Shown in pieces: positions 48,224 through 56,248 of a stretch of 64,000 nucleotides of DNA. How positions within the stretch are numbered: position 1 is the stretch's first letter; each line of letters starts with the position of its first letter. The notes under the pieces were generated by a model that was not told where the DNA came from, did not search any database, and saw only the letters and a program-made list of their open reading frames with translations. Source of the DNA: JABDIP01 sp965250245 (GTDB lineage: Bacteria; Pseudomonadota; Alphaproteobacteria; DSM-16000; Inquilinaceae); assembly GCA_965250245.1 (NCBI GenBank), contig OZ252296.1, positions 5,208,001 through 5,272,000 on the forward strand, given 5' to 3'. The position numbers were made by a program, and so were the translations under genes.

Positions 48224-48957
48224 GGCGCGGCCTCGCCGGCCAGCAGGGCCAACGCTTCGGTCGGATCGATGCGGCCGTCATAGAGGGCCCGGCCGCTGAT
48301 CACGCCGGAGATGCCGGCATGTTCGACCGCCTTCAGGGCGGCGAGGTCGTGCAGCGACCGCACGCCGCCCGACGCGATGACCGGCGTTGTCAGGGCGGAG
48401 GCGAGCTTCACGGTCGACTCGACATTCGGGCCGGCCATGGCGCCGTCCCGGTCGATGTCGGTGAAGATGATGGCCGCGACGCCGCAATCCTCGAACTTCA
48501 GGGCCAGGTCCAGCGCCGTCATGGTGCTGGTCTCCGCCCAGCCCTCGACGGCGACCATGCCGCCGCGGGCATCGATGCCGACAGCGATCTGCCCGGGAAA
48601 CAAATCGCAGGCCTCGCGAACCAGGGGCGGGTTCTTCAGCGCCACGGTGCCCAGCACCACGCGGCTGACGCCGCTCTCAAGCCAATGGCTCACGGTCTCG
48701 ATGCTGCGGATCCCGCCGCCGAGCTGCACCGGCAGATCGGTCGCCTCGATGATCCGGTCGACGGCCTCGGCGTTGACCGGCTTGCCGGCGAAGGCCCCGT
48801 TCAGATCGACCACATGGATCCAGCGGAAGCCGGAGACGGCGAACTGACGTGCCTGGTCGGCCGGATCGTCATTGAAGACGGTCGCCGCCTCCATGTCGCC
48901 GCGCAGCAGGCGCACACAGGCGCCGTCCTTCAGATCGATGGCCGGGTACAGGATCAC
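48217..48957 (-). CDS. hisA: ProFAR isomerase HisA
   Basis: Fourth enzyme of the pathway, isomerising ProFAR to PRFAR. 246 aa from a GTG at 48957 that overlaps the preceding GNAT stop (GTGA). VILYPAIDLKDGACVRLLRG holds the first catalytic Asp (IDLKDG) and FTDIDRDGAMAGPNVE the second; VIASGGVRSLHDL binds phosphate. A longer upstream frame exists but lies wholly within the GNAT gene. Confidence 0.96.
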   Translation of the reverse strand: MILYPAIDLKDGACVRLLRGDMEAATVFNDDPADQARQFAVSGFRWIHVVDLNGAFAGKPVNAEAVDRIIEATDLPVQLGGGIRSIETVSHWLESGVSRVVLGTVALKNPPLVREACDLFPGQIAVGIDARGGMVAVEGWAETSTMTALDLALKFEDCGVAAIIFTDIDRDGAMAGPNVESTVKLASALTTPVIASGGVRSLHDLAALKAVEHAGISGVISGRALYDGRIDPTEALALLAGEAAPC

Positions 48958-49508
48958 GACGAACCCGCACGGCCATTGATCTGCTTGTAGAAATACTGGC
49001 CCGCCAGGGTATGGCCGCCGACCCGGGCGTAGACCGGGTTGGTGCCCCAATGGGTGAAGCCGAGCGCCAGGTAGAGCTGGATCGCCGCCTTTTGGCTCTC
49101 CCGCACGTCAAGCTGCAGGATCTCGAAGCCGTCGGCGCGGGCTTCTTCCTCGACCGCCTCGACGATCTCCCGCGCCAGGCCGTGACCGCGGCCCCAGGGC
49201 GCGACGAAGAAGGTGGTCAGGGAGGCGGCGAAGCGCTGCGCCTCATTGTTCGGCGGCGGCCGCACCAGCTGGGCCGAACCGGCGATCACCCCGTCCAGCC
49301 GGCCGACGAACAGGGAGCGGCCGGGCACCGTCTGCACGCCGCGCCAATAGCGCTCCATCACCTCGCGCTCCGGCGGGTCGACCCAGCCGAATCCGCCACC
49401 GTCGAGGATCGCCAGCTCGGCGGCATCGCACAGATCGTGCAAATCCGCCCCGCGGAAGCGCTTGAGCTGCTCGACCGAGGTCACCGGAGGAGGGGCGTTC
49501 TGGTTCAT
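48954..49508 (-). CDS. GNAT acetyltransferase embedded in the his cluster
   Basis: 184 aa from the ATG at 49508, whose ATGA overlaps the hisH stop; an ATG three codons earlier is also possible. GNAT features: ERYWRGVQTVPGRSLFVGRLDG, then FFVAPWGRGHGLAREIVEAV (acetyl-CoA loop R-G-x-G-x-A) and LQLDVRESQKAAIQLYLALGFTHWG (split). Its stop overlaps the hisA start, so hisH, this gene and hisA are coupled. Similar GNAT genes occur in his clusters of some alphaproteobacteria; substrate unknown. Confidence 0.85.
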   Translation of the reverse strand: MNQNAPPPVTSVEQLKRFRGADLHDLCDAAELAILDGGGFGWVDPPEREVMERYWRGVQTVPGRSLFVGRLDGVIAGSAQLVRPPPNNEAQRFAASLTTFFVAPWGRGHGLAREIVEAVEEEARADGFEILQLDVRESQKAAIQLYLALGFTHWGTNPVYARVGGHTLAGQYFYKQINGRAGSS

Positions 49509-50161
49509 GGCGTCCATTTCAGGAAATTCGAAATCAGCCGCAGACCGGCGGACTGGCTCTTCTCGGGATGGAACTGGGTTCCGACGATATTATCACGGCC
49601 AACAATGGCCGGCAGGGGGCCGCCATAGTCGGCCGTTGCGAGGATTTGGGCCGGGTCGTCGGGGATGATCCGGTAGGAGTGCACGAAATAGGTCTCCGCG
49701 CCCTCCGACAGGCCGTCCAGCACCGGGTGGCCGGAGTCCAGGACCACGAGGTCGTTCCAGCCCATATGGGGGATCTTCAGGCCCGGATCGGCCGGGGTCA
49801 GCGGCACCACCTCGCCGGGGATCCAGCCGAAGCCCGGCGTGTCGCGATGTTCGCGGCCGACCGACGCCATCAGCTGCATGCCCACGCAGATTCCCAGGAA
49901 GGGCCGGCCGGCGCCGATGGCGAATTCCTCAAGCGTCGCGGTCATGCCGGGCAGGGCGGAGAGGCCGGCCTTGCAGTCCGCGAAGGCGCCGACACCGGGC
50001 AGCACGACGCGGTCGGCGGTCCGCACCTGTTCCGGCGCACTGGTCACCAGGATGTCGACGGACAGCCCCAGTTCCCGCGCCGCCCGCTCGAACGCCTTGG
50101 CGGCGGAGCGGAGGTTGCCGGAGCCGTAGTCGATAATTGCGACGGACGAGGTCGGGGCCAT
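49505..50161 (-). CDS. hisH: Imidazole glycerol phosphate synthase glutaminase subunit HisH
   Basis: Class I glutamine amidotransferase supplying ammonia to HisF. 218 aa. VAIIDYGSGNLRSAAKAF at the start, nucleophile Cys in FLGICVGMQLM, and the His/Glu pair near the C-terminus in GTQFHPEKSQ. The 61 bp back to hisB contain no obvious signal. Confidence 0.96.
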   Translation of the reverse strand: MAPTSSVAIIDYGSGNLRSAAKAFERAARELGLSVDILVTSAPEQVRTADRVVLPGVGAFADCKAGLSALPGMTATLEEFAIGAGRPFLGICVGMQLMASVGREHRDTPGFGWIPGEVVPLTPADPGLKIPHMGWNDLVVLDSGHPVLDGLSEGAETYFVHSYRIIPDDPAQILATADYGGPLPAIVGRDNIVGTQFHPEKSQSAGLRLISNFLKWTP

Positions 50162-50222
50162 GGAACGTCCAAAAATCTCGGTACAGGGTCGAGTTGCGAA
50201 GCCAGGGTGCCGGTATCACCGG

Positions 50223-50843
50223 TCAATGGCCGCCGATGGTCCCCTTGGTGGAGGGCACCGCGCCCGACTGTCGCGGGTCGATCGCCACGGCGCGCCGCAG
50301 GGCCTGCGCCAGCGCCTTGAAGCAGCTTTCGATCCTGTGGTGGTTGTTGGTTCCGTATAGGCATTCCACGTGCAGGGTCAAGCCGGAAGCCTGCGCGAAG
50401 GCCTGGAACCACTCCCGGAACAGCTCGGTGTCCATCTCGCCGAGCTTGTCGCGGGTGAACTCCACCCGCCAGATCAGATAGGGCCGTCCGGAGATGTCGA
50501 GCGCAACCCGGCTCAGCGTCTCGTCCATCGGCACCGTCGCCTCGCCGAACCGGCAGATGCCGGTGCGGTCGCCGAGCGCCTTGGCCACCGCCTGTCCGAG
50601 CACGATGCCGCTGTCCTCGGTGGTGTGGTGGTAGTCCACATGCAGGTCCCCCTCGGCGTTCAGCTTGATGTCGATCAGGCTGTGCCGGGAGAGCTGCTCC
50701 AGCATGTGGTCCAGGAAGCCGATTCCGGTGCTGACATCGTATTTGCCGCTGCCGTCCAGCACCACGGAGGCCGTGATCTTGGTCTCCTTGGTGGTGCGAT
50801 CGGCACGGCCCTTGCGCAGGACGGGAGGCGGGTTGGTATCCAT
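50223..50843 (-). CDS. hisB: Imidazoleglycerol-phosphate dehydratase HisB
   Basis: Mn-dependent dehydratase, stand-alone form (206 aa, no phosphatase domain). The metal-binding repeats are visible: GIGFLDHMLEQLSRHS and DYHHTTEDSGIVLGQA in the first half, and GTNNHHRIESCFKALAQAL in the second. The ATG at 50843 begins the family sequence. First gene of the minus-strand his cluster; the far-upstream open frame belongs to the region of the LysR gene. Confidence 0.96.
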   Translation of the reverse strand: MDTNPPPVLRKGRADRTTKETKITASVVLDGSGKYDVSTGIGFLDHMLEQLSRHSLIDIKLNAEGDLHVDYHHTTEDSGIVLGQAVAKALGDRTGICRFGEATVPMDETLSRVALDISGRPYLIWRVEFTRDKLGEMDTELFREWFQAFAQASGLTLHVECLYGTNNHHRIESCFKALAQALRRAVAIDPRQSGAVPSTKGTIGGH

Positions 50844-50914
50844 GCGCGGGGTTGTATCAGGAAGCCCTCCGGGCTGCCAGCGGCAAGGCGCAGCACCGGC
50901 CGTTGCCGAAAACG

Positions 50915-51796
50915 CTAACCGGGCACTCCGGACGCATCGATCCGGCTCTGCGACATCAGCCAGGCGTGCATCGTCGCGACCGGTCCGGCGTTGCGCGGTT
51001 GCCGGGGCGTCACAACGTGGAACCCGATCTCGCTCCTGATCGTGATGTCCAGCGGCCGGCAGAGCCGGCCCGCCGCCAGATCGTCCTCCACCATCGGGTC
51101 GCTGGCCAGGGCGACCCCCTGGCCGGCCAGGGCGGCGTCGATGGCCAACGACGTCTGGCTGAACTTGAGCGCCCGGGAGACCGGTTGAGGGCGGCCGCCG
51201 CAGGCGGTCTCGAGGAAGACCGGCCAGAGCCCGTGTGTGTCGTGCAGCAGCACGTGATGGGCGAGGTCCTCGGGGTTGCGGATCGGATGCTCGCCGGCCT
51301 GCAGCGTCGGGCTGCACACCGGAAAGAACGCGAAGGGGAAAAGGAGTTCGGAACTCAGCCCCGGGCCGAATGGCGGCCGGCCCTGACGGATTGCAATGTC
51401 CACCCCGTCGCTCTGGAAATTCGCCAGGCCCTGGGAGGCGACGACCCGCACATCCAGTTCGGGATTGCAGTCGGTGAACTGGCCCAGCCGGGGCACGAGC
51501 CACTTTGTGGCGAAGGATGGCGTGACGCTGATCGTCAGCACTGCCTGGCGCGGGCGAAGGTCGTCGGTCGCATCCGCGATCAGCCGAAGCGCGCGCTGCA
51601 CGGGCGCAAGGTATTTCCGCCCGTCCTCCGTCAACGCCAACCCGCGGGGAAGCCGGTCGAACAGGCGGACCCTGAGATCGGCCTCCAGCCCGCGCACCTG
51701 CTGCGCGACGGCGCCCTGGGTGACGCCGATCTCTTCGGCCGCAAGCCGGAAATTGAGGTGGCGTCCGGCCGCCTCGAACGCCGTGAGCGCCTTCAA
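50915..51796 (-). CDS. LysR-family regulator, GcvA-like
   Basis: 293 aa from a TTG at 51796. N-terminal helix-turn-helix (KALTAFEAAGRHLNFRLAAE, IGVTQGAVAQQVRGLEADL, VRLFDRLPRGLALT) and a substrate-binding domain from about residue 88. Relatives usually start M-S-R-x-P-P-L-K-A-L, and codons SRFPPLKAL continue upstream. A CTG at 51814, preceded by AGGGAG (51822-51827) at a 7-nt spacing, may therefore be the true start. Divergent from an SDR gene, with a 13-bp palindrome between, which suggests it controls that gene. Confidence 0.88.
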   Translation of the reverse strand: MKALTAFEAAGRHLNFRLAAEEIGVTQGAVAQQVRGLEADLRVRLFDRLPRGLALTEDGRKYLAPVQRALRLIADATDDLRPRQAVLTISVTPSFATKWLVPRLGQFTDCNPELDVRVVASQGLANFQSDGVDIAIRQGRPPFGPGLSSELLFPFAFFPVCSPTLQAGEHPIRNPEDLAHHVLLHDTHGLWPVFLETACGGRPQPVSRALKFSQTSLAIDAALAGQGVALASDPMVEDDLAAGRLCRPLDITIRSEIGFHVVTPRQPRNAGPVATMHAWLMSQSRIDASGVPG

Positions 51797-51833
51797 TGGC
51801 GGAAAGCGGGACAGCGGATCGCTCCCTGAGGCA

Positions 51834-51846
51834 GTAGATTTTCTAC
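51834..51846. promoter_or_regulatory. Palindrome in the LysR/SDR divergent region
   Basis: GTAGA-TTT-TCTAC, a perfect 13-bp palindrome in an otherwise plain 130-bp divergent region. It is a candidate binding site for the LysR protein; LysR sites are often T-N11-A, and this core is T-N9-A. Confidence 0.45.
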
Positions 51847-51940
51847 AGGCATAGGCCGCGAATTCTGATTAGTCAACGCGGCCGCGTGCGGGGAAGATCA
51901 TGGTGAACCTCGCCGCCAGCCTGAATTGGGAGAGCCAGAC

Positions 51941-52645
51941 ATGACATCGGGAAAAGTCGCCATCATCACCGCCGGCGGAAGTGGAATGGGCGCGGGCGCC
52001 GCGCGCCGGCTGGCGGCGGATGGGTTCCACGTCGCGATCCTCTCCTCCTCGGGCAAGGGCGAGGCCCTGGCCAACGAGCTTGGCGGCATCGGGGTCACCG
52101 GGTCGAACCAGTCGAATGACGATCTGAAGCGCCTGGTGGACCAGACGACCGACACATGGGGGAGGGTCGACGTGCTGGTGAACAGCGCCGGGCACGGGCC
52201 ACGGGCGCCGGTGCTCGAGCTGACCGACGAGGACTGGCACACCGGCATGGACGTCTATTTCCTGAGCGCGGTACGCCCGACCCGGCTGGTGACGCCGATC
52301 ATGCAGCAGCAGAAATCCGGGTCGATCATCAACATCTCGACCTTCGCGGCCTTTGAGCCGGACCCGGTCTTCCCGACCTCCGGCGTGTTCCGCGCCGGGC
52401 TCGCAGCCTTCGCGAAGCTGTTCTCCGACGCTCACGCGGCCGACAATATCCGCATGAACAACGTGCTGCCGGGCTTCATCGACAGCCTGCCCGAGAAGCC
52501 GCAGTTCCGGGAGCGCATCCCGATGGGGCGCTATGGCAAGACCGAGGAGATCGCCGCTCTGATCGCCTTCCTGGCGTCCGACGGCGGCGGCTACATCACC
52601 GGCCAGAACATCCGCGCCGATGGTGGCATCACCCGCGCCGTATAG
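51941..52645 (+). CDS. Short-chain dehydrogenase/reductase
   Basis: 234 aa from the ATG at 51941, which has GGGAGAG 6 nt upstream. Classical SDR layout, but the cofactor loop reads TAGGSGMGAGAA. NSAGHG is present (usual NNAG), and INISTFAAF carries the Ser. The expected catalytic Tyr-x3-Lys is replaced: the segment reads FPTSGVFRAGLAAFAK, with Phe where Tyr is expected and Arg where Lys is expected. It may be catalytically impaired or use other residues. Ends TGQNIRADGGITRAV. Probably controlled by the divergent LysR. Confidence 0.87.
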   Translation: MTSGKVAIITAGGSGMGAGAARRLAADGFHVAILSSSGKGEALANELGGIGVTGSNQSNDDLKRLVDQTTDTWGRVDVLVNSAGHGPRAPVLELTDEDWHTGMDVYFLSAVRPTRLVTPIMQQQKSGSIINISTFAAFEPDPVFPTSGVFRAGLAAFAKLFSDAHAADNIRMNNVLPGFIDSLPEKPQFRERIPMGRYGKTEEIAALIAFLASDGGGYITGQNIRADGGITRAV

Positions 52646-52672
52646 CCGACCGGCACTCCGGCGGCCGCGGCC

Positions 52673-53008
52673 CTAGCGTTCCGGCCCGGATTCCAGATCG
52701 GTCTTCAGCCGATCCAGCATTTCCACTGCGTGGGCGGCGTAGGGGCCGATCCAGCGGTCGTGGATATGCTTGATCGGGAGCGGATTGAGGTGGTTCCACC
52801 GTTCGCGCCCCTTACGCCGCGCGATCACCAGATCGGCGTCTTCCAGGACCCTCAGATGCTGCATCACCGTGCAGCGGTCGAGTGCCGGAAAAGACGCGCA
52901 AAGCGCGCCCGTGGTCTGCGGACGGTCCTTCAACGCATCGAGAATTGCGCGACGGGTCGGGGCGGACAGGGCCTTGAAAATCCGGTCGGTACCGTCGTCG
53001 GTTGACAT
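52673..53008 (-). CDS. ArsR-family regulator
   Basis: 111-aa winged-helix repressor: KALSAPTRRAILDALKDRPQ, then a recognition region FPALDRCTVMQHLRVLEDADLVIARRKGRER (split at 20) and a C-terminal WNHLNPLPIKHIHDRWI. It lacks the CxCxxC arsenic-sensing motif; Cys remain at GALCASF and DRCTV. It is the subtype paired with SRPBCC proteins. Divergent from that gene, with a palindrome overlapping its own start codon. Confidence 0.9.
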   Translation of the reverse strand: MSTDDGTDRIFKALSAPTRRAILDALKDRPQTTGALCASFPALDRCTVMQHLRVLEDADLVIARRKGRERWNHLNPLPIKHIHDRWIGPYAAHAVEMLDRLKTDLESGPER

Positions 53009-53029
53009 GTTATGATTTTATAACATAAT
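53002..53029 (+). promoter_or_regulatory. Promoter of the SRPBCC gene with ArsR-type operator
   Basis: TTGACA (53002-53007), 16 bp, CATAAT (53024-53029). The inverted repeat ATGTTAT-6-ATAACAT (53007-53026) spans the spacer and overlaps the ArsR start codon. Binding here would repress both genes, the classic ArsR autoregulatory layout. Confidence 0.65.
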
Positions 53030-53054
53030 GGCCTGAGCAACAAGGAGGACGGCC

Positions 53055-53510
53055 ATGGAATTGAAGTTCACGGTGTCCGGTCGGATCGCCAAACCCGTGG
53101 CCGAAGTCTTCGAGGCCGTCGTCAATCCCGAGGCGTTGTCCCGCTACTTCACCACCGGTGGCGCCAAGGGGCGGATGGAGACCGGCGTGACGGTCTATTG
53201 GGATTTCCATGATGTCCCCGGCGAGTTTCCGGTCGAGGTGGTGGAAGTGGAAACCAACCGGCGGATCGTGTTCCGGTGGGCTGCCGACGATGACACCGCG
53301 CCGGAGGGCTACGACACGACGGTGACCATGGAGTTCGAAGCCCTGGAGGATGGCCGGACCCTGGTCACGATCTCCGAGGAAGGCTGGCGCCAGACGGAGG
53401 GGGGCCTCAAGGCGTCCTACGGCAATTGCAACGGCTGGATGCAGGTGCTCTGCTCGCTCAAGGCCTATCTCGAGCACGGCATCATTCTGCGCGACGGGAT
53501 GTACGCATAG
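53055..53510 (+). CDS. SRPBCC (AHSA1-like) domain protein
   Basis: 151-aa START/SRPBCC-fold protein, cytosolic, with a hydrophobic ligand pocket. Begins MELKFTVSGRIAKPVAEVFEAVVNPEAL; TTGGAKGRMETGVTVYWDF and TVTMEFEALEDGRTLVTISEEGW are typical. A strong AAGGAGG ribosome site (53041-53047). Paired with the divergent ArsR, so probably induced by whatever ligand that protein senses; function otherwise unknown. Confidence 0.88.
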   Translation: MELKFTVSGRIAKPVAEVFEAVVNPEALSRYFTTGGAKGRMETGVTVYWDFHDVPGEFPVEVVEVETNRRIVFRWAADDDTAPEGYDTTVTMEFEALEDGRTLVTISEEGWRQTEGGLKASYGNCNGWMQVLCSLKAYLEHGIILRDGMYA

Positions 53511-53603
53511 GGGCCGAGAATGCGGCCCGGCCGGAACAACCGGTCCGATGGCAGCGGTACGCGCGCGGTATGGGAGACGGCGCCTCCGTCCGGCCAGCGA
53601 CGG

Positions 53604-54095
53604 TCAGAGTCTGAGCGACAGATTCCGGGTCAGCGTCCGCAGTCCCATGCTCTCATAGAAGGCGATGGCATCGGTGTTGAACTCGAAGACGCGTAGCTCG
53701 ATCGACTGCGCGTCATGCGACCTCGCCCAGTCCATTGCGTGCTCCATGAGCAGCCGTCCGATACCGCGCCGTTGCCAGCCCTCCTCGACGGCCAGCGCAT
53801 CGACGATCATCGTTCGTGATGGATGGTGGGCGACGTCTTCGGGACGCGTGAGAAGCCGCACCTTGATCAGGCCGATCAACGCATCTTCATGGTCGACGCC
53901 GAACAGCCAGGTATCCGGTTGGCCGAGCATGGAGAGGAATTCCGCCTCCGTCCGTTTCGCCTCTTCCGGCGGCTTCATCAGGTGAGGAAGCCCCTGATAA
54001 TGGAGTGCATCCACCTGTTCCGCGATGGCCAGAAAGCCCGCACAGTCCCCCGGCTGGAGCATTTTGACGGTAAAATGCGAGGCGGCGGCGGTCAT
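53604..54095 (-). CDS. GNAT N-acetyltransferase
   Basis: 163 aa from the ATG at 54095. GNAT fold: LGLIKVRL is replaced here by ALIGLIKVRLLTRPED, followed by MIVDALAVEEGWQRRGIGRLLMEHAMDWA (the acetyl-CoA loop is Q-R-R-G-I-G) and ELRVFEFNTDAIAFYESMGLRTL (split). The substrate cannot be inferred. Convergent with the SRPBCC gene and divergent from hslV. Confidence 0.85.
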   Translation of the reverse strand: MTAAASHFTVKMLQPGDCAGFLAIAEQVDALHYQGLPHLMKPPEEAKRTEAEFLSMLGQPDTWLFGVDHEDALIGLIKVRLLTRPEDVAHHPSRTMIVDALAVEEGWQRRGIGRLLMEHAMDWARSHDAQSIELRVFEFNTDAIAFYESMGLRTLTRNLSLRL

Positions 54096-54189
54096 CGTCG
54101 TGGCTTTCGTGGCATCGGATGAACTGTAATGGGCGGAGAAGCGTTGTTGAATGCTACCGCGACAGAATCTCCGCAGACCTGCCGGCAGT

Positions 54190-54218
54190 CTTGACGCTAC
54201 GCCAAGGACGCCCACATA
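54190..54218 (+). promoter_or_regulatory. Heat-shock (RpoH-like) promoter of hslVU
   Basis: CTTG (54190-54193), 17 bp, CCCACATA (54211-54218). This resembles the alphaproteobacterial sigma32 pattern (CTTG, about 17 bp, C-rich then A/T). It lies 43 bp before the hslV start, consistent with HslVU being a heat-shock protease in other bacteria. Confidence 0.5.
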
Positions 54219-54260
54219 CCGGAGGTCGAATTTGCGACATCTCCCTACTCCTGGAAGCCT

Positions 54261-54818
54261 ATGAGCAGCACAGACGCATCCCATTGGCGGGGCACCACGG
54301 TCCTTGCGGTCCGCAAGGGCGGCCGTGTGGTCGTCGCCGGAGACGGCCAGGTGACCGCCGGCAACACGGTGGTCAAGGGGTCGGCCCGCAAGGTGCGGCA
54401 ACTGGCCGGCGGCAAGGTCATCGCCGGTTTCGCCGGGGCCACCGCGGACGCCTTCGCCCTGTTCGAGCGGCTGGAGGCCAAGCTGGAGCAGCACCCGGGC
54501 CAACTCACCCGCGCCTGCGTGGAACTGGCCAAGGATTGGCGCACCGACCGCTATCTGCGCCGGCTGGAAGCCATGATGGCGGTGTGTGACAAATCCGCAT
54601 CACTCTTGCTGAGCGGCACCGGCGACGTGCTGGAACCCGATGACGGGCTGATCTCGATCGGCTCCGGCGGGCCCTTCGCGCTGGCCGCCGCCCGGGCCCT
54701 GATCGACCGCGACGACATGGACGCCGAGGCGATCGCCCGCCGGGCGCTGGGGATCGCCGCCGATATCTGCATCTACACCAACAACAACCTCGTCGTCGAA
54801 AGCCTGGACACCGAATGA
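54261..54818 (+). CDS. hslV: ATP-dependent protease subunit HslV
   Basis: Threonine peptidase of the HslVU protease, a double hexameric ring in the cytosol. 185 aa. The catalytic Thr is probably T12 in HWRGTTVLAVRKGG, after an 11-residue propeptide, as in other alphaproteobacteria. VVVAGDGQVTAGNTVVKG and IGSGGPFALAAARAL are conserved. Overlaps hslU by 4 bp (ATGA). Confidence 0.97.
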   Translation: MSSTDASHWRGTTVLAVRKGGRVVVAGDGQVTAGNTVVKGSARKVRQLAGGKVIAGFAGATADAFALFERLEAKLEQHPGQLTRACVELAKDWRTDRYLRRLEAMMAVCDKSASLLLSGTGDVLEPDDGLISIGSGGPFALAAARALIDRDDMDAEAIARRALGIAADICIYTNNNLVVESLDTE

Positions 54819-56125
54819 CCTCCTTTTCCCCCCGCGAGATCGTCTCCGAGCTCGACCGCGACATCGTCGGGCAGGAAGACGCCAAGCGCGCCGTCGCCGT
54901 GGCGCTGCGCAACCGCTGGCGCCGCCAGCAGCTGCCGGAAGACATGCGCGACGAGGTCCTGCCCAAGAACATCCTGATGATCGGCCCCACCGGCGTCGGC
55001 AAGACCGAGATAGCCCGCCGGCTGGCCAAGCTGGCCGAGGCGCCGTTCCTCAAGGTCGAGGCGACCAAGTTCACCGAGGTCGGCTATGTCGGCCGGGATG
55101 TGGAGCAGATCGTCCGCGACCTGGTGGAGATCGCCATCACCATGACCCGCGAGCGGCTGCGCCGGCAGGTCAAGGCCAAGGCCGAGCTGGCGGCCGAGGA
55201 CCGGGTGATCGACGCCCTGGTCGGCGACCGGGCGACCCAGGAGACGCGCCAGAAGTTCCGCAAGATGCTGCGCGAGGGCCAGCTGGCGGACAAGGAGATC
55301 GAGATCCAGGTCCAGGAATCCGGCGCCGGCCAGCTGCCGACCTTCGACATTCCCGGCATGCCGGGCGCCCAGATGGGCATGATCAATCTCAACGAGATCC
55401 TCGGCAAGGCGCTGGGCGGCCGCACCACGCCGCGCAAGATGACCGTCGAGGAGAGCTACGACTATCTGATCGCCGAGGAATCCGACAAGCTGCTGGACCA
55501 GGAGCGGGTGGTCGCCGAGGCCATCGAGGCGGTCGAGCAGAACGGCATCGTGTTCCTGGACGAAATCGACAAGATCACCGCCCGCTCTGAACGCATGGGC
55601 GCCGATGTCAGCCGCGAGGGCGTGCAGCGCGACCTGCTGCCGCTGATCGAGGGCACCCAGGTCACCACCAAGCACGGCACGGTGCGCACCGACTTCATCC
55701 TGTTCATCGCATCCGGCGCCTTCCACCTGGCCAAGCCGTCGGACCTGCTGCCCGAGCTGCAGGGCCGGCTGCCGATCCGGGTCGAGCTGGCGGCGCTGAG
55801 CCGCGACGATTTCCGCCGCATCCTCACCGAGCCCGAGCACAGCCTGGTCAAGCAGTACAAGGCGCTGCTGGAGACCGAGGAGGTGACCCTGGACTTCACC
55901 GAGGACGCCATCGACGAGCTCGCCTCCCTGGCGGCGGAGATCAATTCCACGGTGGAGAATATCGGCGCCCGCCGGCTGCACACGGTGATGGAGAAGCTGC
56001 TGGACGAGATCAGCTTCACCGCCAGCGACCGCAGCGGCGAATCGATCACCATCGATGCCGACTACGTGCGCGAGCGGGTCACCGAGCTGGCCAAGAACGC
56101 CGATCTGAGCAAGTTTATTCTGTAG
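54815..56125 (+). CDS. hslU: ATP-dependent unfoldase HslU
   Basis: AAA+ ring that unfolds substrates for HslV. 436 aa. Walker A GPTGVGKT at residues 57-64; Walker B GIVFLDEIDKI; the pore loop is in EVGYVGRDVEQIVRDLVE. An intermediate domain lies around 110-230. The C-terminus ends in SKFIL, which inserts into HslV to activate it. Cotranscribed with hslV. Confidence 0.97.
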   Translation: MTSFSPREIVSELDRDIVGQEDAKRAVAVALRNRWRRQQLPEDMRDEVLPKNILMIGPTGVGKTEIARRLAKLAEAPFLKVEATKFTEVGYVGRDVEQIVRDLVEIAITMTRERLRRQVKAKAELAAEDRVIDALVGDRATQETRQKFRKMLREGQLADKEIEIQVQESGAGQLPTFDIPGMPGAQMGMINLNEILGKALGGRTTPRKMTVEESYDYLIAEESDKLLDQERVVAEAIEAVEQNGIVFLDEIDKITARSERMGADVSREGVQRDLLPLIEGTQVTTKHGTVRTDFILFIASGAFHLAKPSDLLPELQGRLPIRVELAALSRDDFRRILTEPEHSLVKQYKALLETEEVTLDFTEDAIDELASLAAEINSTVENIGARRLHTVMEKLLDEISFTASDRSGESITIDADYVRERVTELAKNADLSKFIL

Positions 56126-56148
56126 CGCCGGCACCGGCCAAACCACAC

Positions 56149-56230
56149 CGTCATTGCGAGGAGCCGCAGGCGACGCGGCAATCCACTGCGAGCCGAGAGA
56201 GTGGATCGCCGCGCTTCGCTCGCGATGACG
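56149..56230. repeat. Palindromic intergenic repeat (family 3, copy 1)
   Basis: Starts CGTCATTGCGAGGAGCCG and ends CGCGATGACG, with imperfect inverted arms of about 30-39 bp. The left 39 bp differ at one position from the copy at 62349. It lies between convergent hslU and the metallopeptidase gene. Confidence 0.85.
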
Positions 56231-56248
56231 GGCTGGAAGGAACCGCCC

